From assembly GCA_017613475.1 (NCBI GenBank), contig JAGADT010000041.1:1-7139 (forward strand): a stretch of 7,139 bases of DNA. Reading direction: 5' to 3'. This document shows positions 4,695-7,139 of the stretch, one piece after another. Every line of letters begins with the position of its first letter. The first letter of the stretch is position 1. The notes below the pieces were generated by a model. The model was given only the letters and a program-made list of their open reading frames with translations, searched no databases and was not told the DNA's origin. Source of the DNA: Desulfovibrionaceae bacterium. Lineage in GTDB: Bacteria > Desulfobacterota > Desulfovibrionia > Desulfovibrionales > Desulfovibrionaceae. A program made the translations under genes and the position numbers.

Positions 4695-6635
4695 TTAGAA
4701 GCCCTGGTCGGCGAGGCGGGTAAATTCCTCGCAGGCTTCCTCGCTGCCGTTGGAGCAGGCTTTCTGGTACCATTCCTTGGCGGTGGCCTTGTTTTTCTGC
4801 ACGCCCTCGCCCAGGCAGTACATGTTCCCCAGGCTGCACTGGGCCCGGGCGTTCTGCTGCGCGGCGGCCTTTTCGTACCACTCGCGGGCTTTGGTTAAAT
4901 CCTGCTTCACGCCCCGGCCTTCGTCGTAGATGGCGCCCAGGCTGCACTGCGCGTCGGCGTCGCCCGCTTCAGCGGCTTTCAGGAAGCACGCACGGGCCTT
5001 GGCGCCGTCTTTTTTCACGCCCTGGCCAAGCTCGTACATGGCGCCCAGCCTGAACTGCGCGGGGGCGTAGCCCTGGTCCGCCGCTTTCTGGTACCATTCC
5101 GCGGCCTTGCCCAGGTCTTTGAAAACACCGTGGCCCTCGGCGTACAGCTCGCCTAAGGAATACTGCGCCTGCGCCTCGCCCTGTTCAGCGGCCTTCTGGT
5201 ACCATTCCGCGGCCCTGGAATATCCCTTATCCACCCCTGTGCCGTTTTCGTGCATCACGCCCAGGTTGTACTGCGCCCTGGCATCCCCGGCGTCCGCAGC
5301 CTTGCGGTACCATTCCGCGGCTTTGGCGTAATCCTGCTTTACGCCCTTGCCGTAGTAGTGCATGAGCGCCAGGTTGTTCTGCGCGGGGGCATAGCCCTGT
5401 TCCGCAGCTTTCTGGTACCAGTGGACGGCTTTGGCATAATCCTGCTCCAGCCCGTGGCCGAATTCGTAGAGCTGGCCAAGATTGAACTGCGCCCTGAGGC
5501 TGCCCTGCTTCGCGGCTTTCTGGTACAGATCAGCCGCCTTGCGGGCGTTTCGGGCGGACTCGGCGCTGCTTGCGCCGCCCGCAGCATCGCTGCCGGCATT
5601 GCCCGCGGAAGCGCCAGCGGCGTTCCCGCCAGCATTTCCGTTGGCTTTGCCTTTATTGCCGGCGGTCTTGCCGCCCGGGGCGCGGCCTTTTGGGGCGTTT
5701 TCTGCTTTTTTGCTGACGGCGCCTAGCTCCGCGGGTGGATTGGCGGTCTTGTCCTGGATATCCCCGCGCTCGTACAATTCTCCCAGGGCGCACTGCGCGT
5801 CCGCAAAATTCTGCGCGGCGGCTTTTTGGTACCATTCAGCGGCTATCGCCATATCCTGGGCGACGCCCTGTCCGTTTTCGTACATCACGCCCAGGTTAAA
5901 CTGCGCGGCCGCGTGCTTTTGGGCGGCGGCTTTTTTGTACCACTGGGCGACTTTGTCAAAATCCTGCGGGACGCCCAGCCCCTGGGCGTAGATCAGGCCC
6001 AGGTCGTTCTGCGCGTCGATGTGGCCCTGTCCGGCGGCTTTTTCCAGCCATTCGCGGGCTTTTGCCAGATCCTGCGGGATGCCATATCCCTTTTTATTCA
6101 TGATGCCCAGGGCGTACTGCGCCGTGGCAAGCCCCTGCGCGGCGGACTTTTGGTACCATTCCGCAGCTTTTGCCAGGTCCTTTTTGACTCCGGCGCCGGA
6201 TTCAAACATGGCGCCCAGGGTGAACTGCGCCTGGGCATCACCCTGGCCAGCGGCCTTTTCGTACCATTTTGCGGCGCTTGAAAGGCTCTGCTTCACCCCT
6301 TGGCCAAATTCGTGCATCACGCCAAGGGTGTACTGCGCCTCCCGCACGCCTTTTTCAGCGGCTTTTTCCAGCCATTTCCGGGCTTCCTCAAAGCTTTGCG
6401 GCACGCCCCTGCCGTAGTAGAACGCCTCGCCCAGGGCGAACTGCGCAGAAGCGTTGTTCCGCGCCGCGGACTTTTCAAACCATTTGGCGGCAGCGGCCGG
6501 ATCCTGCCGGAAAAGCTGGCCGTTTTTGTACATTTCGCCAAGCTTATATTGGGCGCCTGCGTGCCACAGCGGCAGGGTGAGCGCGAAGGCCAGAAGCCCG
6601 GCCACAAGCAGTCCGAAAATCGTTTTTTTCGTCAT
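4695..6635 (-). CDS. Large exported Sel1-repeat protein with 15 repeats (646 aa)
   Basis: Residues 1-24 are MTKK followed by IFGLLVAGLLAFALTLPLW, a signal peptide or signal anchor; HAGA-Q (25-29) is a possible cleavage site, and the first repeat starts at once. Seven 36-residue Sel1 repeats fill 30-281. Repeat 8 (282-383) is split by about 66 extra residues rich in Gly, Ala, Asn and Lys. Repeats 9-15 fill 384-635. The last repeat carries ACSNGSEEAC, a Cys-x7-Cys pair, then EEFTRLADQGF. Sel1 arrays build right-handed helical solenoids for protein binding; no catalytic motif is seen. The ATG at 6635 is the only plausible start; AAAGGAG (6649-6655) lies 13 nt upstream, a long spacing. The Rpn-type gene ends 42 bp upstream, so both may share a transcript. 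The two-solenoid layout suggests an adaptor bridging two partners, which is inference. Confidence 0.9.
   Translation of the reverse strand: MTKKTIFGLLVAGLLAFALTLPLWHAGAQYKLGEMYKNGQLFRQDPAAAAKWFEKSAARNNASAQFALGEAFYYGRGVPQSFEEARKWLEKAAEKGVREAQYTLGVMHEFGQGVKQSLSSAAKWYEKAAGQGDAQAQFTLGAMFESGAGVKKDLAKAAEWYQKSAAQGLATAQYALGIMNKKGYGIPQDLAKAREWLEKAAGQGHIDAQNDLGLIYAQGLGVPQDFDKVAQWYKKAAAQKHAAAQFNLGVMYENGQGVAQDMAIAAEWYQKAAAQNFADAQCALGELYERGDIQDKTANPPAELGAVSKKAENAPKGRAPGGKTAGNKGKANGNAGGNAAGASAGNAGSDAAGGASSAESARNARKAADLYQKAAKQGSLRAQFNLGQLYEFGHGLEQDYAKAVHWYQKAAEQGYAPAQNNLALMHYYGKGVKQDYAKAAEWYRKAADAGDARAQYNLGVMHENGTGVDKGYSRAAEWYQKAAEQGEAQAQYSLGELYAEGHGVFKDLGKAAEWYQKAADQGYAPAQFRLGAMYELGQGVKKDGAKARACFLKAAEAGDADAQCSLGAIYDEGRGVKQDLTKAREWYEKAAAQQNARAQCSLGNMYCLGEGVQKNKATAKEWYQKACSNGSEEACEEFTRLADQGF
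5535..5762 (-). other. Low-complexity linker inside the eighth Sel1 repeat
   Basis: Encodes residues about 292-367 of the large Sel1 protein. It starts with a Lys/Pro-containing part (AELGAVSKKAENAPKGRAPG) and continues in GNA/AGG-type short repeats (GNAGGNAAGASAGNAGSDAA). It interrupts a repeat that begins CALGELYERG and resumes with KAADLYQKAAKQG. Probably flexible and disordered, joining two solenoid halves of seven repeats each. Confidence 0.8.
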
Positions 6636-6677
6636 AAGGCAGATCGCGCTCCTTTGCGGGCGGCGCTGGCGTTTTTG

Positions 6678-6941
6678 CTATTCAGGAAGAGGGGCAGGCT
6701 GCTGCTTCAGCAGGAGCGCAAGGGCTTTCTTATCGTCTTCAGACACATTCAGGATTTCGCAGGCCCTGTCTTCGCTAAGCCCCAAAGCCGTTGTCATGGC
6801 CCTGATGCTTTCCGCAAGCGCCCTGATGCGGCCTTCCGAGCGGCCTTGCACCAGCCCTTCCGATCGACCCTTCAAAATCCCTTCTGCAAGCCCTTCCTGA
6901 ATATACATGTCCTTCCATGTTGCGGCACGTTCAGCAAGCAT
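6678..6941 (-). CDS. Possible internal-start C-terminal protein of the Rpn gene (87 aa)
   Basis: Inside the Rpn-type frame, the minus strand reads AGGAGG, 8 nt (TGCACACC), then ATG at 6941, in the same frame. This would give an 87-residue product starting MLAERAATWKDM, made of the glycine-spaced repeats and the C-terminal helices, without nuclease. E. coli rpn genes are known to encode such small C-terminal proteins (RpnS) from internal starts, which inhibit the full-length toxic nuclease. Here the site is seen directly, but its use is inferred. The caution is that the codons for the conserved Q-E-V residues in this family happen to spell part of the motif. Confidence 0.4.
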   Translation of the reverse strand: MLAERAATWKDMYIQEGLAEGILKGRSEGLVQGRSEGRIRALAESIRAMTTALGLSEDRACEILNVSEDDKKALALLLKQQPAPLPE

Positions 6942-7139
6942 GGTGTGCACCTCCTGAAAGCTCTTAAGTTCCGGAACATTTTCCGTAATGCCCGCGCGCT
7001 TGAACACGACCCTTTTAAGCCATTCAATGAAGAGCCGGCAGAGCTGCGCGTATTGGGGCGATTCAAGCCGCGTTTCCAGGTCCGCGATGATTGGCTCCAG
7101 AGATTCCAGCCGTTCTGCCTGTTCAAGGCGGACAATGTA
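6678..7139 (-). CDS. Rpn family nuclease/putative transposase (PD-(D/E)XK), C-terminal part
   Basis: The frame is open from the window edge, so the start and the nuclease core are outside; 153 residues are visible. Typical of Rpn/'PD-(D/E)XK nuclease family transposase' C-termini are the helical segment LCRLFIEWLKRV, then VPELKSFQEVHTMLAERAATW, then a run of glycine-spaced tetrapeptides (residues about 80-103: IQEG, LAEG, ILKG, RSEG, LVQG, RSEG), and a tail with ALGLSEDRACEILNVSEDDK. Rpn proteins are DNA endonucleases that stimulate RecA-independent recombination, and E. coli members act in phage defence. The catalytic residues cannot be checked here. An internal AGGAGG-ATG lies inside the frame (see separate entry). 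It ends in TAG 42 bp before the large Sel1 gene and may be cotranscribed with it. The shorter GTG-started frame at 7007 is not needed. Confidence 0.72.
   Translation of the reverse strand, partial: YIVRLEQAERLESLEPIIADLETRLESPQYAQLCRLFIEWLKRVVFKRAGITENVPELKSFQEVHTMLAERAATWKDMYIQEGLAEGILKGRSEGLVQGRSEGRIRALAESIRAMTTALGLSEDRACEILNVSEDDKKALALLLKQQPAPLPE
6831..6902 (-). repeat. Tetrapeptide (xxxG) repeats in the Rpn-type C-terminus
   Basis: Six successive 12-base units encode IQEG, LAEG, ILKG, RSEG, LVQG, RSEG. The RSEG units are the most similar. Such tracts are common in this family and can gain or lose units in frame. Confidence 0.65.
6950..6955 (-). promoter_or_regulatory. Internal Shine-Dalgarno sequence in the Rpn-type gene
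   Basis: Perfect AGGAGG on the minus strand, 8 nt before an in-frame ATG (6941), within coding sequence. It would decide an internal start. Confidence 0.5.

Noticed and set aside
4423..4947. Minus-strand frame of 174 codons spanning the tandem 96-bp repeats
   Set aside because: It begins out of frame inside the Sel1 gene and runs through several terminator hairpins; the repeated peptide is just the DNA repeat translated.
5250..6281. Several plus-strand frames of 120-170 codons opposite the 15-repeat Sel1 gene
   Set aside because: Antisense shadows with repeated composition; none has a Shine-Dalgarno or a known domain.
6678..7007. Independent 109-residue gene starting at GTG 7007
   Set aside because: The frame is open upstream to the window edge with family-typical sequence and there is no good ribosome binding site at 7007; it is part of the Rpn-type gene.

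Overview
GC-rich bacterial chromosomal window in which every supportable gene lies on the minus strand, so gene order reads from right to left. The gene families fit a Desulfovibrio/Bilophila-like desulfobacterium: an AAA-ATPase-like/PD-(D/E)XK protein, an Rpn-type nuclease C-terminus and a cluster of Sel1-repeat proteins. That assignment is inferred from family content and base composition; there is no rRNA or marker gene.

Layout, right to left. (1) 7139-6678: the C-terminal 153 residues of an Rpn/PD-(D/E)XK 'putative transposase' family protein, cut by the window edge. It holds a near-perfect internal ribosome binding site and ATG that could produce a separate 87-residue C-terminal protein. 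(2) 6635-4695: an exported or membrane-anchored protein with 15 Sel1 repeats, split in two by a low-complexity linker. (3) 4694-4355: an intergenic stretch of tandem ~96-bp repeats carrying terminator-type hairpins. (4) 4354-3836: a small membrane-anchored Sel1 protein. (5) 3662-1900: a large Sel1-repeat gene that looks broken. It has an in-frame amber codon where repeats normally have Gln, a TGA further on, and a frameshifted remnant of the last repeat. (6) 1659-1306: a small secreted Sel1 protein. (7) 1305-1010: a hairpin-rich intergenic region with a duplicated terminator and a plausible sigma-70 promoter. (8) 1009-1: the N-terminal 336 residues of the AAA-ATPase-like protein, cut by the window edge.

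The Sel1 genes look like a locally duplicated family. They share the 36-residue repeat, a GGGGC-ATT-GCCCC-TTTT type terminator and, in three of four, a terminal Cys-x7-Cys repeat. They differ in targeting: cleavable signal peptide, N-terminal anchor, or neither. Sel1 arrays are protein-interaction scaffolds, so the cluster probably encodes cell-envelope adaptor proteins whose partners cannot be read from the sequence. The flanking nuclease-family genes may be unrelated neighbours. No tRNA, rRNA, CRISPR array, insertion sequence or convincing plus-strand gene was seen; long plus-strand open frames opposite the Sel1 genes are antisense shadows.
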